DNA of 64,000 bases, taken from positions 37,578 to 101,577 of the forward strand of contig MDVS01000027.1 of NCBI GenBank assembly GCA_001940645.1, in the 5' to 3' direction. Within the stretch, counting starts at the first letter, position 1; every line of letters starts with the position of its first letter. Below are positions 9,358-17,336 of this stretch, piece after piece. The notes beneath the pieces are model-generated. The model was not told the origin of the DNA, made no database searches, and worked only from the letters and a program-made list of their open reading frames with translations. Source of the stretch: Candidatus Heimdallarchaeota archaeon LC_3 (lineage in GTDB: Archaea > Asgardarchaeota > Heimdallarchaeia > Hodarchaeales > LC-3). The position numbers and the translations under genes were made by a program.

Positions 9358-9530
9358 CAAGTAACACTCCAATTATCAATTTTATTATTTGTAGATTTAC
9401 TTGATATGATTTTTCAGGAACTACATAAAAAAGAAATTAAAATTTAGGATATGAAAGATAAATTAACATAAATACTGAAACCAATTAAAATATTAAACAG
9501 AAAAAAAGTATCAAGACCGTTATATCAATT

Positions 9531-9647
9531 GCGGGGGTATCCGAGCACGGTCAAAGGAGATAGACTCAAGATCTATTCGCGTAGAATCAATGAGCTGTAT
9601 TGCTCATAATACGTAAGCGTACGGGCGTTCAAATCGCCCCCCCCGCA
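9531..9647 (+). tRNA. tRNA-Leu (anticodon CAA) with a 32-nt insertion in the variable arm
   Basis: The acceptor stem GCGGGGG (9531-9537) pairs perfectly with CCCCCGC (9640-9646), and the discriminator is A as expected for Leu. The D-arm reads TCCGAGCACGGTCAAAGGA. The anticodon arm is ATAGA-CTCAAGA-TCTAT, giving anticodon CAA for UUG codons. The T-arm is GGGCG-TTCAAAT-CGCCC. The total is 117 nt, about 30 more than a normal tRNA-Leu. The excess lies in the variable arm, where a perfect ATGAGC/GCTCAT hairpin is inserted. Removing 32 nt (GAATC...ACGTA) would leave a normal 14-nt arm, CGC-GTAA-GCG. It is probably a noncanonical intron. CCA is not encoded. Confidence 0.93.
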
Positions 9648-9753
9648 TTTTATCCTTGATAAGTAAGCAAAATATAATGTTGATTGATAGAAAAAAATTA
9701 TAATTTATTATAAAACAGTTAAAATAGTCAGAAAAATTTAAGGTGCCAGAGTT

Positions 9754-10404
9754 TTGTCCTCCGCTGAAAGATTAAATGTTAATGCTACCCGTATGGAACT
9801 TCTTGGACTTCGAAAGCGTAAAAATCTAGCTCAAAATGGTTACGATCTTTTAAACAGAAAATTGGAGACACTTACTTCTGAGCTGTTTACGATCTTACAA
9901 GAATTCAAAGATTTTAATGAAAGGATTAAGCCTGCAATTCAGGATGCTATTGATGCTTTAACTAAAACAGATATGGCAATGGGGTCTTTAAAGGTTAGAG
10001 AAATTTCTCAAGGATTTCCAGAAACAGTAAAAATTGAGGCATCTTCAAGAAGTTTAATGGGTGTAAGGGTTCCTCAAATAAAATTACTAAAAGATGAGGA
10101 TAAAGACGTTAGCTATTATTCTTTTTCCGATACTTCAGCATATCTGGATGATGGTAGAAAAAAATTTGATAACGCCTTAGAACTAATAGTTAAGCTTGGA
10201 GAATATCAAAGTACTATTAGTCGATTAGCCAGTGAAATTCAAAGCACTAAACGTAGAGTAAATGCTTTGAAAAACATTGTTATCCCTAGGTTTAATAATA
10301 CAATTAATTATATCAAGTTAACTTTAGCAGAAAGAGAAAGAGAAGAGTTTGTTAGATTGAAAAAGGTAAAAGCAAACTTGGAAAAAGAAACAAGTAAGAA
10401 TTAA
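9754..10404 (+). CDS. atpD: A/V-type ATP synthase subunit D
   Basis: A 216-residue subunit forming the central rotor stalk of the archaeal A1Ao ATPase. The N-terminal helix (NVNATRMELLGLRKRKNLAQ) and C-terminal helix (IQSTKRRVNALKNIVIPR, about 165-182) are the two long antiparallel coiled-coil strands that define this subunit. The middle holds the short beta-hairpin region. The start is TTG at 9754 with AAGGTG ending eight bases upstream; no in-frame ATG fits better. The other ATPase subunit genes are not next to it, so this gene is separated from any main atp operon. Confidence 0.95.
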   Translation: MSSAERLNVNATRMELLGLRKRKNLAQNGYDLLNRKLETLTSELFTILQEFKDFNERIKPAIQDAIDALTKTDMAMGSLKVREISQGFPETVKIEASSRSLMGVRVPQIKLLKDEDKDVSYYSFSDTSAYLDDGRKKFDNALELIVKLGEYQSTISRLASEIQSTKRRVNALKNIVIPRFNNTINYIKLTLAEREREEFVRLKKVKANLEKETSKN

Positions 10405-10539
10405 TATTGAAAACTTCATTAGGATAAATTTAAAACAGAAAGTAAAAATTTTCTAGAAATCATTACTTATATAGCAATTCAGCAATCAGAAAGATTTGAA
10501 AAGACATATAATAAAATTAAACACAAACAGATGGTGAAA

Positions 10540-10815
10540 ATGAGCGAGAATTACGTACGTACATTTGAAGATTGGGAGAAATTAATGCAACTACGCATAG
10601 CAGATGAAAAAAAGAAAAAAGGACTAGATTTATCTTCTGCATTTATTTTGCTAGCATCAACAATGGGTGATTTAACCATAGAAAAAGAATATCGCTTATT
10701 TAGAGCAATGTCAGGACTAATACAAAAAGAGAACACTTTCAAGCTTGATGATGATCGTAGTGATTTAGTGGCTTCAATTTTAACATTGGCAGCTGAAATT
10801 AAAAGAACACAATAA
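10540..10815 (+). CDS. Conserved-looking small hypothetical protein downstream of atpD
   Basis: A 91-residue, helical, charged protein beginning SENYVRTFEDWEKLMQLRIADE. It has no cysteine, signal or membrane segment. The ATG at 10540 is preferred over an in-frame ATG at 10531 because a GGTG ribosome-binding sequence ends five bases before it. It follows atpD by 135 bp on the same strand and is convergent with the CBS-domain gene. I do not recognise the family. Confidence 0.6.
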   Translation: MSENYVRTFEDWEKLMQLRIADEKKKKGLDLSSAFILLASTMGDLTIEKEYRLFRAMSGLIQKENTFKLDDDRSDLVASILTLAAEIKRTQ

Positions 10816-10818
10816 AGT

Positions 10819-10838
10819 GAAAGAAAATTTCTTTTTTG
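10819..10838. terminator. A/T palindrome between convergent genes
   Basis: GAAAGAAA followed by TTTCTTTTTT forms a short symmetrical hairpin with a T-run between the convergent stops at 10815 and 10854. It could end transcripts from both sides. Similar GAAA...TTTC palindromes follow several genes in this window. Confidence 0.4.
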
Positions 10839-10853
10839 AAAATTACTCAAAAA

Positions 10854-11717
10854 TTATGAAATATGTTTAATAAAAGCTCCTAAAATATCCCAGTTTGTTA
10901 ATAATCCTAGTAAATGGTCATCTTCATCAACAACAGGAGCTTGATCTATCTTTTTACTTCTAAACATTTGAGAAGCACTTGATAAATTGGAAAAAACTGT
11001 AACTGTATGAAGATTTTTGCTCATTATTTCTATTACTGGTCGTGATGGTATAATCAAGATTTTATCAGATATAATAAGTACAGACGAAGAGTCCCATGTT
11101 TCAGTAGCATCTACTTCGGCATCCGTAGATATCTCTTGAAAGTTTCTAACATCAGCAAACTTTAAGAAATCATTAGGAGAAATAATTCCTGCTAAACCTT
11201 TTTCATTAATTACTGGTAAAGCCTCTTGACCAGAATGTAACAATATTTGGGCAGCAACGTTGGCAGGAGTACCTTCCCACAAAACAGAAATATTGTCTGA
11301 GAAATTTTCCTTTATTTCCTCATTGAAAGATTTATCATTTGAAATGATTTTCCATATAATATCTGAAATAGATACTAAACCAACTATTTTATTATCACCC
11401 TCGATAACGGGGATCTTTGACCGTTTCATATCATTCATTAACTTGATAAGATCTACAATACTTTGTTCTTTTTTAATGGTGGGCCAGTCACTTATTTTTG
11501 ACATAAGCAATGCTAATTGGGTTTCAGCTGGTTTACGTAATATTTCAGATCGACCAACCATTCCTACAAGTTTATTATCTGAATCCTTTTCTATAACTGG
11601 AAAAACACTCAATCTAAACTCTTTAATTGCTGATAAAAGAGTTTCACGATTTCCAGGAATCTCTAATGTTTTAAGATCCGTGGACATCAAGTCTAGAACT
11701 TTTTTATTAGGAATCAT
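10854..11717 (-). CDS. Four-CBS-domain protein
   Basis: This 287-residue protein consists of two CBS pairs and nothing else. Repeats begin near residues 5 (VLDLMSTDLKTLE), 75 (DWPTIKKEQSIVDLI), 145 (NISVLWEGTPANVA) and 225 (VIEIMSKNLHTVTV). Each has the LVGMVG/IVGLVS/LAGIIS/LLGLLT strand and the following D helix. CBS pairs bind adenine nucleotides or SAM and act as energy sensors for other proteins or channels. The partner is not evident from the neighbours. The gene starts at an ATG and runs toward atpD. Confidence 0.9.
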   Translation of the reverse strand: MIPNKKVLDLMSTDLKTLEIPGNRETLLSAIKEFRLSVFPVIEKDSDNKLVGMVGRSEILRKPAETQLALLMSKISDWPTIKKEQSIVDLIKLMNDMKRSKIPVIEGDNKIVGLVSISDIIWKIISNDKSFNEEIKENFSDNISVLWEGTPANVAAQILLHSGQEALPVINEKGLAGIISPNDFLKFADVRNFQEISTDAEVDATETWDSSSVLIISDKILIIPSRPVIEIMSKNLHTVTVFSNLSSASQMFRSKKIDQAPVVDEDDHLLGLLTNWDILGAFIKHIS

Positions 11718-11834
11718 ATAGTAAAACCCTTTGTATCCTAAAAACAGAATTAAATTACTTAATGTTTTCTAAATAGAATTTTTTAAGTTAAATAGAGTGA
11801 AAATAATTACTCTTAGTAAAACCTTGAAAAAAAA

Positions 11835-12026
11835 TTATGCTCCAGGTTTTATCAAAATATTTACTGCTAATATGAAAATGATCAGAAAAATAGCAAAAAA
11901 TACTGTTAATCTAGGTCCTACTTTAATACCAGGAGAATCTGACTCTGAATAAAACCTGATAAGCCCTGCGCCCGTTGCTGGCATTGGGTTGTCGCTTTTT
12001 GACTTTTTACTTCGACGACTACTCAT
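11835..12026 (-). CDS. Preprotein translocase subunit Sec61 beta (SecG-type)
   Basis: A 63-residue protein with a basic cytoplasmic N-terminus (SSRRSKKSKS), the hallmark MPATGAGLIRF motif at about residues 16-26, and one C-terminal transmembrane helix (LTVFFAIFLIIFILAVNILI). This is the archaeal/eukaryotic Sec61 beta architecture; the protein sits beside the SecYE channel in the cytoplasmic membrane. The ATG at 12026 is chosen over an upstream GTG at 12035, because the family begins with the basic stretch. Confidence 0.93.
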   Translation of the reverse strand: MSSRRSKKSKSDNPMPATGAGLIRFYSESDSPGIKVGPRLTVFFAIFLIIFILAVNILIKPGA

Positions 12027-12390
12027 AACTATCACAATAATTGAAAATACCGATTAATCTTCTCATTAAAGAAGAATATCATATTATCTGCTATTTTTTC
12101 TAAGATTTCATTAATATATTTATAACAATAAATGAAATTATTTTGCACTAAAAATTAGCTTAAAAAATAAATTTAATATAAGCTCTTCAGTAGGTGAGAT
12201 ATTCCTTTTTAAAGTTTCTTAATTCGATTTTAATTCAATAAAAAAGTATTTTTTTAAATAAAAGGATAGTAACTATATATTCGGGAGTATTTTTGTTATT
12301 TACTAGTTTTTAATGCTATTTTTTCTTTGAAAATAATTTGATGATTTTTATAGTAAGTAAATTACTTTTTTTATCGAATTAAAATTTATC
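12027..12390. other. AT-rich intergenic region between Sec61 beta and sucC
   Basis: About 360 bp without a convincing gene. The flanking genes are divergent, so both promoters should lie here. The composition is so AT-rich that individual TATA/BRE elements cannot be picked with confidence. The only structured signal is the palindrome at its sucC end, listed separately. Confidence 0.5.
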
Positions 12391-12422
12391 AATTATAATG
12401 TAAATATTGTTACATTATAATT
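12391..12422 (+). promoter_or_regulatory. Perfect 13-bp inverted repeat upstream of sucC
   Basis: AATTATAATGTAA (12391-12403), a 6-nt spacer, then TTACATTATAATT (12410-12422): a perfect palindrome ending 18 bases before the sucC Shine-Dalgarno (GAGGT, 12441-12445). Its position in the promoter/leader and its symmetry suggest an operator for a dimeric repressor or a 5' leader hairpin of the sucCD transcript. Neither can be decided from sequence alone. Confidence 0.55.
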
Positions 12423-12452
12423 TTGAAATTATTTTATCACGAGGTTAACGAT

Positions 12453-13610
12453 ATGGGTCTTATTCTCGAATACGAAGGCAAAGAATTATTCAAAAAGCAT
12501 AAAATTACCATTTTTCCGTCAATACTAGCAAATACCGTTGATGAAGCTAAGGATGCTGCCAAAAAATTAGGGTTTCCTGTAGCTGTAAAAGCACAAGTGT
12601 TAACTGGTGGAAGAGGAAAAAAAGGATGGATAAAATTAGCTAAATCAACCGAAGAAGTTGAAGAAAAGTTTAAAGAAATGTCTACTTCAGTTAAAAATCA
12701 CTATGGAAGAGAATTTCCTTTTCTTATTGAAAAAGGAGCTGATATTAAACAAGAAATTTTTATCAGTATGTTGATAGATGCTGATACTCTTGAAACTTTG
12801 GTATTATTTTCCTTAGAGGGTGGGGTTGATATTGAAACTCTTGCTAAAGAACGTCCAGAAGCAATTGAAAACTTCAGATATGAATTCGGAAAAGAGGTTT
12901 ATCCTTATCATTTCATGAGTGGATTAGGAAAAAGAGGTTTAACTGGAAGGATTAAAGTTTCGATAGCAAAAATCATTTCAACATTAGTTAATATGATGAA
13001 AATAGAAGATTTACAATTAGCTGAGATAAATCCTTTAGTAATAACAGGAGATGATCAAGTAGTAGCTTTAGATGCAAGAATAGTTGTAGATGATGATGCA
13101 ACATTCCGACATCCAGAAAGAGAAAACTATTTGTCCGAAGAACTACGATATACAAAAGAGGAGGCAGATGCTAAAGAACACGGTTTGGCATACGTAGATT
13201 TAGGTGGCGATATCGGTTTAATGTCATGCGGGGCCGGTATGGGTATGTGTACCGCTGATTTGATTGCTTACTTTGGAAAGGAAACAGGAATGTATCCTAG
13301 GAACTTTTTAGACGTTGGAGGGGGTGCTTCTCCAGAAAAGGTAGAACAAGCTTTAAGAATAATAGTAGGAGAATCAGGTCTAAAATCAATTTTAATTAAT
13401 GCTTTTGGTGGAATTACCCGACTCGATGATGTTGCTAAAGGAATTATTGAAGCAAAGAAAAAATATAATATCGAAATACCTATGGTAATTCGTTTAATGG
13501 GTACAAATCAGAAGGAAGGTGTAGCTTTGCTTAATGAAGCAGGTTTAGAAGCATTTGAAGAAATGGAACCAGCGATACAAAAAGCAGTCGCATTAGCAAA
13601 GGAGGATTAA
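12453..13610 (+). CDS. sucC: Succinyl-CoA ligase (ADP/GDP-forming) beta subunit
   Basis: A 385-residue subunit that, with SucD, interconverts succinyl-CoA plus NDP/Pi and succinate plus NTP. The N-terminal ATP-grasp domain shows LEYEGKELFKKH, then PVAVKAQVLTGGRGKKGWI, and LQLAEINPLVI with the metal-binding Glu/Asn. The C-terminal CoA-ligase domain shows LDVGGGASPEKV and INAFGGITRLDDVA. The ATG at 12453 has GAGGT seven bases upstream and gives the normal family start (GLILEYEGK); an upstream in-frame TTG overlaps the palindrome and is unlikely. Three bases separate it from sucD, so the two are co-transcribed. Confidence 0.97.
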   Translation: MGLILEYEGKELFKKHKITIFPSILANTVDEAKDAAKKLGFPVAVKAQVLTGGRGKKGWIKLAKSTEEVEEKFKEMSTSVKNHYGREFPFLIEKGADIKQEIFISMLIDADTLETLVLFSLEGGVDIETLAKERPEAIENFRYEFGKEVYPYHFMSGLGKRGLTGRIKVSIAKIISTLVNMMKIEDLQLAEINPLVITGDDQVVALDARIVVDDDATFRHPERENYLSEELRYTKEEADAKEHGLAYVDLGGDIGLMSCGAGMGMCTADLIAYFGKETGMYPRNFLDVGGGASPEKVEQALRIIVGESGLKSILINAFGGITRLDDVAKGIIEAKKKYNIEIPMVIRLMGTNQKEGVALLNEAGLEAFEEMEPAIQKAVALAKED

Positions 13611-13613
13611 ATT

Positions 13614-14474
13614 GTGGTTATATTATTAGATAAATCAACTAAAGTAATTGTTCAGGGCATTACTGGATATCAAGGTCTTTTCCATGCAAAAAAGATGCGA
13701 GATTATGGAACCAACGTTGTTGGTGGTACAAGACCAGGAAAAGGTGGTACAGAAGTTGAAGGGTTTCCTGTCTTTGATTCAGTTGCTGAAGCTGTTGAAA
13801 AGGTTGGCGCCACAGCATCAATCATTTTTATTCCAAAACAAGGTGTGAAGATCGCAGTTTATGAAGCAATAGATGCTGGAATAAAATTAATTATAGTTAT
13901 TACTGAAGGGGTTCCTAAAATGGATGTAATGGCGATGGTTAAGAGAGTTCGTGACAATGATATTGTTATGATCGGTCCTAACTGTCCTGGTCTAATTACT
14001 CCTGGTCAAGCTAAGATGGGTATTATTCCCGGTAATATCGTTAAACCTGGAGAAGTAGGTGTTGTTTCCCGATCAGGTACTCTAACCTATGAAGTCCTTG
14101 ATCAATTAACACGTGCAGGTTTGGGCCAAACTAGTTGTATTGGAATAGGTGGTGATCCTATAAAAGCAACTAACTTTGTTCAAGTATTGAAAATGTTTCA
14201 AGATGATCCTGCTACAAAAAAAATTGTCATGTTAGGTGAAATCGGCGGAGCAGCCGAAGAAGATGCCGCAAAATTCATTAAAGAATATCCAGTAACAAAA
14301 CGAATGGCAGGGTTTATAGCTGGTAAAACTGCACGTGAAGGAAAAACAATGGGTCATGCTGGTGCCATTATTCAGGGAAATGTTGGAACTGCACAAGGAA
14401 AAATAGATGCTCTTACTGCTGTTGGTGTCAAAATGGCTGAAAAAATATCAGACATTCCAAATTTACTTAAATGA
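13614..14474 (+). CDS. sucD: Succinyl-CoA ligase (ADP/GDP-forming) alpha subunit
   Basis: A 286-residue partner of SucC. The CoA-binding Rossmann domain begins VIVQGITGYQGLFHAKKM, with the GTRPGKGG loop at about 38-45. The ligase domain holds the phosphorylated histidine, His248 in GKTMGHAGAI, and the glutamate region LGEIGGAAEEDAA at about 207-219. Length and motifs are normal for the family. The start is GTG at 13614 with a GGAGGA ribosome-binding sequence inside the end of sucC, consistent with translational coupling. Confidence 0.97.
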   Translation: MVILLDKSTKVIVQGITGYQGLFHAKKMRDYGTNVVGGTRPGKGGTEVEGFPVFDSVAEAVEKVGATASIIFIPKQGVKIAVYEAIDAGIKLIIVITEGVPKMDVMAMVKRVRDNDIVMIGPNCPGLITPGQAKMGIIPGNIVKPGEVGVVSRSGTLTYEVLDQLTRAGLGQTSCIGIGGDPIKATNFVQVLKMFQDDPATKKIVMLGEIGGAAEEDAAKFIKEYPVTKRMAGFIAGKTAREGKTMGHAGAIIQGNVGTAQGKIDALTAVGVKMAEKISDIPNLLK

Positions 14475-14828
14475 ATAAAAATACCTTGATTTTTCAAATA
14501 TAATTAGGATACAGAAATCGTTTAGATCTTATTTACTCAAAATCACTTGATCATGTTTAATTTTATACTAGATTTTGATTCCTGGTCTTGAAAAAAGTTA
14601 AATTAAATAAATTGATTAGGTTATTCTCTTGGGAAGTATTGCGAGAAATCCTGAAGGTGCTAGCCAATAAAAAAAAGTTTCATGTCTCCAAACTCTAAAC
14701 TATGGAAAAAATTTATTAGAATAAGAAAAATCTTAAGGATAATAAATAGCTAATTTTATCATTTCTTAGAATTTTGCTGTTAAAAAAAATAAAAGAGGAA
14801 ATTGCTAAGATAGTCTATTCAGATTTTT
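14475..14828. other. Intergenic region between sucD and thioredoxin genes
   Basis: About 350 bp between convergent genes. No open frame with a plausible start is present. A locally more GC-rich block (about 14630-14670, TTGGGAAGTATTGCGAGAAA...) stands out against the AT-rich background and could be a small RNA or gene remnant, but I found no tRNA or box C/D signature in it. Confidence 0.4.
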
Positions 14829-15176
14829 TTAATCTTCTAAAACTTTGCCAATTCTTTTAACAAATTTGTCCTTTCCTGTTGCACCAACGGAAGAATCAGC
14901 TAATTTTCCATCTTTAAAGATTAAAAACATGGGAATAGAACTTACACGGTATTTTCCGGCAGTTTTCTGGTTGTTATCTATATCTAATTTTGCAAATAGC
15001 ATTTTCCCTCTATAATCTTCTTCTAATTCCTTCACAATCGGAGCTACTTTTCTACAGGGCATACACCATTCCGCCCATAAATCAATAAACAAAGGTAAAC
15101 CATATTCATTATTTATCATATCATCAATGGTATCATCATATAATTCTAATATTCCTGTTGGTATATCGAGACTCAT
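14829..15176 (-). CDS. Thioredoxin
   Basis: A 115-residue protein with the thioredoxin fold and active site WCMPC (Cys38 and Cys41). The cis-proline is in SSIPMFLIFKDGK. It is a cytoplasmic dithiol-disulfide reductant. The N-terminal 15 residues are a short helical extension before the first strand. No reductase gene is next to it. It is the first of a long run of minus-strand genes reaching back to 31 kb, though 135 bp separates it from the next one. Confidence 0.95.
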   Translation of the reverse strand: MSLDIPTGILELYDDTIDDMINNEYGLPLFIDLWAEWCMPCRKVAPIVKELEEDYRGKMLFAKLDIDNNQKTAGKYRVSSIPMFLIFKDGKLADSSVGATGKDKFVKRIGKVLED

Positions 15177-15311
15177 TTAATATTTCACCTTAATTTTGGA
15201 ATTTATTTCTAATAATAATAATTTAATAATTTTTGTTCTAGTACACTTTTATGACTTTTGTTTGTTTATTAAACATTCCTTTTTCACAATAACGTTATTC
15301 CTAAAAAATCT

Positions 15312-16397
15312 TCACCATCGGTCGTTGGGATCTAAGCTATGAATATTTACAGTACCCTTGTCACATTGGATAATGTCCATTGCTTTAGGAGGATAGACAA
15401 CGATATTAGGCAATAGCAATTTTTTCTCTTCAATGTAGTGAATAATTTCGTCCCAAGTATATCTTTGGGATATATGGGCTGGAAGAAAAACTAATAATCT
15501 TTCTAACTTTTTTATTTCAGTAATTAAATCAGAAAAAACTGTGTGAACATCACTGTGAAATGTAGGATCATGTTCAAAATAAGTACTTTCATGTACTAAA
15601 AGCTGGGTATCATTAAACCATTTTATAAATTCAGGATCAAATGGTGTATCACCTGAATATCCAAAAATAACCGAATTCTTTGTGAAAACCATTTCTCGAG
15701 TTATTTCTCGTCCTTCGTATTTAATCTTTCCCTTTTTCTGTAGCGTACCTAAAATCTTCCCTTTTGGAACTCCAAGTTTTTCCAAAGAGTTTAAATTTAA
15801 TTTCCAAGAAATGGATTCCAATTTAAAACCCATACTACCAGACATATGTTTATTATTACGAGCAGTTATTTTATAATTATCAATCTCAATTGCGGGTTGA
15901 TCTGGGTCAATAACATGAATTTGAGCAATTTTTTCTATATCCTCTCCTAATTCAATCTTTAAATACTGTTTTAAAAAAATTTCGGGATTTTTTATATCGA
16001 TATCTTCAAACGAAAAAAAAAATTCAGTTCTTTTTTTAAACGGTTCTATAGAATGTTTTGGAACATATATATGAATCGGTTTTTTCTTTTCCACTCTCAT
16101 ATCTAGCTCAAACATTATTGCTCGAGTAAGTAATTGCCGTAATCCTCCCCAATGATCCAAATGAAAGTGTGAGATAAAGATATGATCAATGTTACTAAAA
16201 GATGGCTTACCGTATAAAGACTGGAGTCTTTGAATGTCAGTATTAGTAGTTCGTTTCCAGCGATCTATAAGTTTTGTCATCGAATGAACAAATTCAGGAC
16301 AAATATCAAATAAAAATTTGTTATCAATACAAATAGACATTGTTCCTTGTCCAGAAGTTGGAACAGTCCCCCTTGTTCCAAGAAAATATATTAACAT
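15312..16397 (-). CDS. Metallo-beta-lactamase fold protein, RNase Z-like
   Basis: A 361-residue metallo-hydrolase. It begins IYFLGTRGTVPT and carries the metal-binding HFHLDH motif (His77, His79, Asp81, His82) after strand DHIFIS. Later parts are the FGYSGDTPFDPEF strand with its aspartate ligand, the LVHESTY block and a C-terminal AHISQRY histidine. These match the RNase Z/ElaC family that trims tRNA 3' ends. It is about 50 residues longer than typical RNase Z, with extra helical segments after residue 40 and around 105-150. It could therefore be a divergent paralogue with another substrate. It lies 21 bp from the phosphorylase gene, likely in the same operon. Confidence 0.75.
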   Translation of the reverse strand: MLIYFLGTRGTVPTSGQGTMSICIDNKFLFDICPEFVHSMTKLIDRWKRTTNTDIQRLQSLYGKPSFSNIDHIFISHFHLDHWGGLRQLLTRAIMFELDMRVEKKKPIHIYVPKHSIEPFKKRTEFFFSFEDIDIKNPEIFLKQYLKIELGEDIEKIAQIHVIDPDQPAIEIDNYKITARNNKHMSGSMGFKLESISWKLNLNSLEKLGVPKGKILGTLQKKGKIKYEGREITREMVFTKNSVIFGYSGDTPFDPEFIKWFNDTQLLVHESTYFEHDPTFHSDVHTVFSDLITEIKKLERLLVFLPAHISQRYTWDEIIHYIEEKKLLLPNIVVYPPKAMDIIQCDKGTVNIHSLDPNDRW

Positions 16398-16418
16398 TTG
16401 TTGAGAATCCTTGTTTCT

Positions 16419-17303
16419 TTATAAACCTAAGCTAGGATGATAATATTTTGAATTTGTTTCCTTTTTTTTCTGATCCATTTTATTAATAATGATACAAGCT
16501 TCAAACGCTATATTAATAATTTTATTTTCAGCTATTGGTTTTTGTTCATCTGTAATGAAGGATCCTTGCGGTCTGTTAGCATAAACAGCACAAATAGTTC
16601 CTGAACGCCAATTTTTTAAAGATGCCAGTGTAAAAAGAGTACTTGATTCCATTTCAAAATTAATTACGTTTCTTTTAGCAAGTTCTTCCGGTATTTTAGA
16701 ATTTTTTATAGGAAATCCTGGTATTTCTCTTCCTTGTGCTCCATAAAACCCAGAAGCTGCTGCTGTTATTCCTACATGATAAGATTCATGCTTACTTGCC
16801 TCGATAAGAGCTAAAATTACTTCATAATGAGCAATAGATGGATAATTATCATCCACAAATCGTAAACTTGTATCTTCTAATCTTACAGCACCTGAACTTA
16901 TTACTACATCCCCTAAATTAATATTTCCATGTAATGCTCCACAACTACCTACTCTAATTATTATTTCAGGCTCTACAATCCGGGAAAGTTCCAGCATAGC
17001 AATTTCTATATTTGAGGGTCCAATTCCAGTTGCAAGTACAGTGACTGGAAGACCTTTGTAAGTACCAGTATGGGATACAAATTCTCTATTTGAACTTGAA
17101 ACTGTTACACTATCTGTATCCATAAACTTTTTAACTTTATCAGCTCTTGCAGGGTCACCTACAAGCAATATATAAGTAGCTACTTCTCCAGGTGCTAAAC
17201 CTATGTGATATTGTCTTCCAGATTCAGTTTCTACTATTTCTGAGCTAGTAATATTTTTAGAACTTGCTTTCTTTCTTTTTTTCGTTTGTTTCGATCTGGA
17301 TAT
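16419..17303 (-). CDS. Uridine phosphorylase-family nucleoside phosphorylase with an apparent AUA start
   Basis: This enzyme cleaves a nucleoside with phosphate to base and ribose 1-phosphate. The core shows LLVGDPARADKV, VTVLATGIGPSNIEIAMLEL, IIRVGSCGALHG and the VINFEMESSTLFTLA motif. The conserved first strand, GRQYHIGLAPGEVATYI, lies upstream of the first canonical start (TTG at 17168). The frame is open to a TAG at 17316-17318 without any ATG, GTG or TTG. An AGGAGG ribosome-binding site (17312-17317) sits eight bases before ATA at 17303, giving 294 residues with a basic N-terminus (SRSKQTKKRKK). I take ATA as the start. Substrate preference cannot be read from the sequence. Confidence 0.85.
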   Translation of the reverse strand: MSRSKQTKKRKKASSKNITSSEIVETESGRQYHIGLAPGEVATYILLVGDPARADKVKKFMDTDSVTVSSSNREFVSHTGTYKGLPVTVLATGIGPSNIEIAMLELSRIVEPEIIIRVGSCGALHGNINLGDVVISSGAVRLEDTSLRFVDDNYPSIAHYEVILALIEASKHESYHVGITAAASGFYGAQGREIPGFPIKNSKIPEELAKRNVINFEMESSTLFTLASLKNWRSGTICAVYANRPQGSFITDEQKPIAENKIINIAFEACIIINKMDQKKKETNSKYYHPSLGL

Positions 17304-17311
17304 TGCTATAT

Positions 17312-17317
17312 CCTCCT
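17312..17317 (-). promoter_or_regulatory. Shine-Dalgarno AGGAGG upstream of an ATA codon
   Basis: On the minus strand AGGAGG is followed by eight bases and then ATA (17301-17303), the first in-frame codon at correct spacing for the nucleoside phosphorylase. No ATG, GTG or TTG is available in frame between this site and the conserved fold, so the site decides the start. Confidence 0.7.
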
Positions 17318-17336
17318 ATTGTTACCATGCTTGTAA

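Noticed and set aside
14630..14670. Locally GC-richer block, possible small RNA
   Set aside because: No acceptor stem, T-loop, K-turn or box C/D pair could be found; left as an unexplained spot only.
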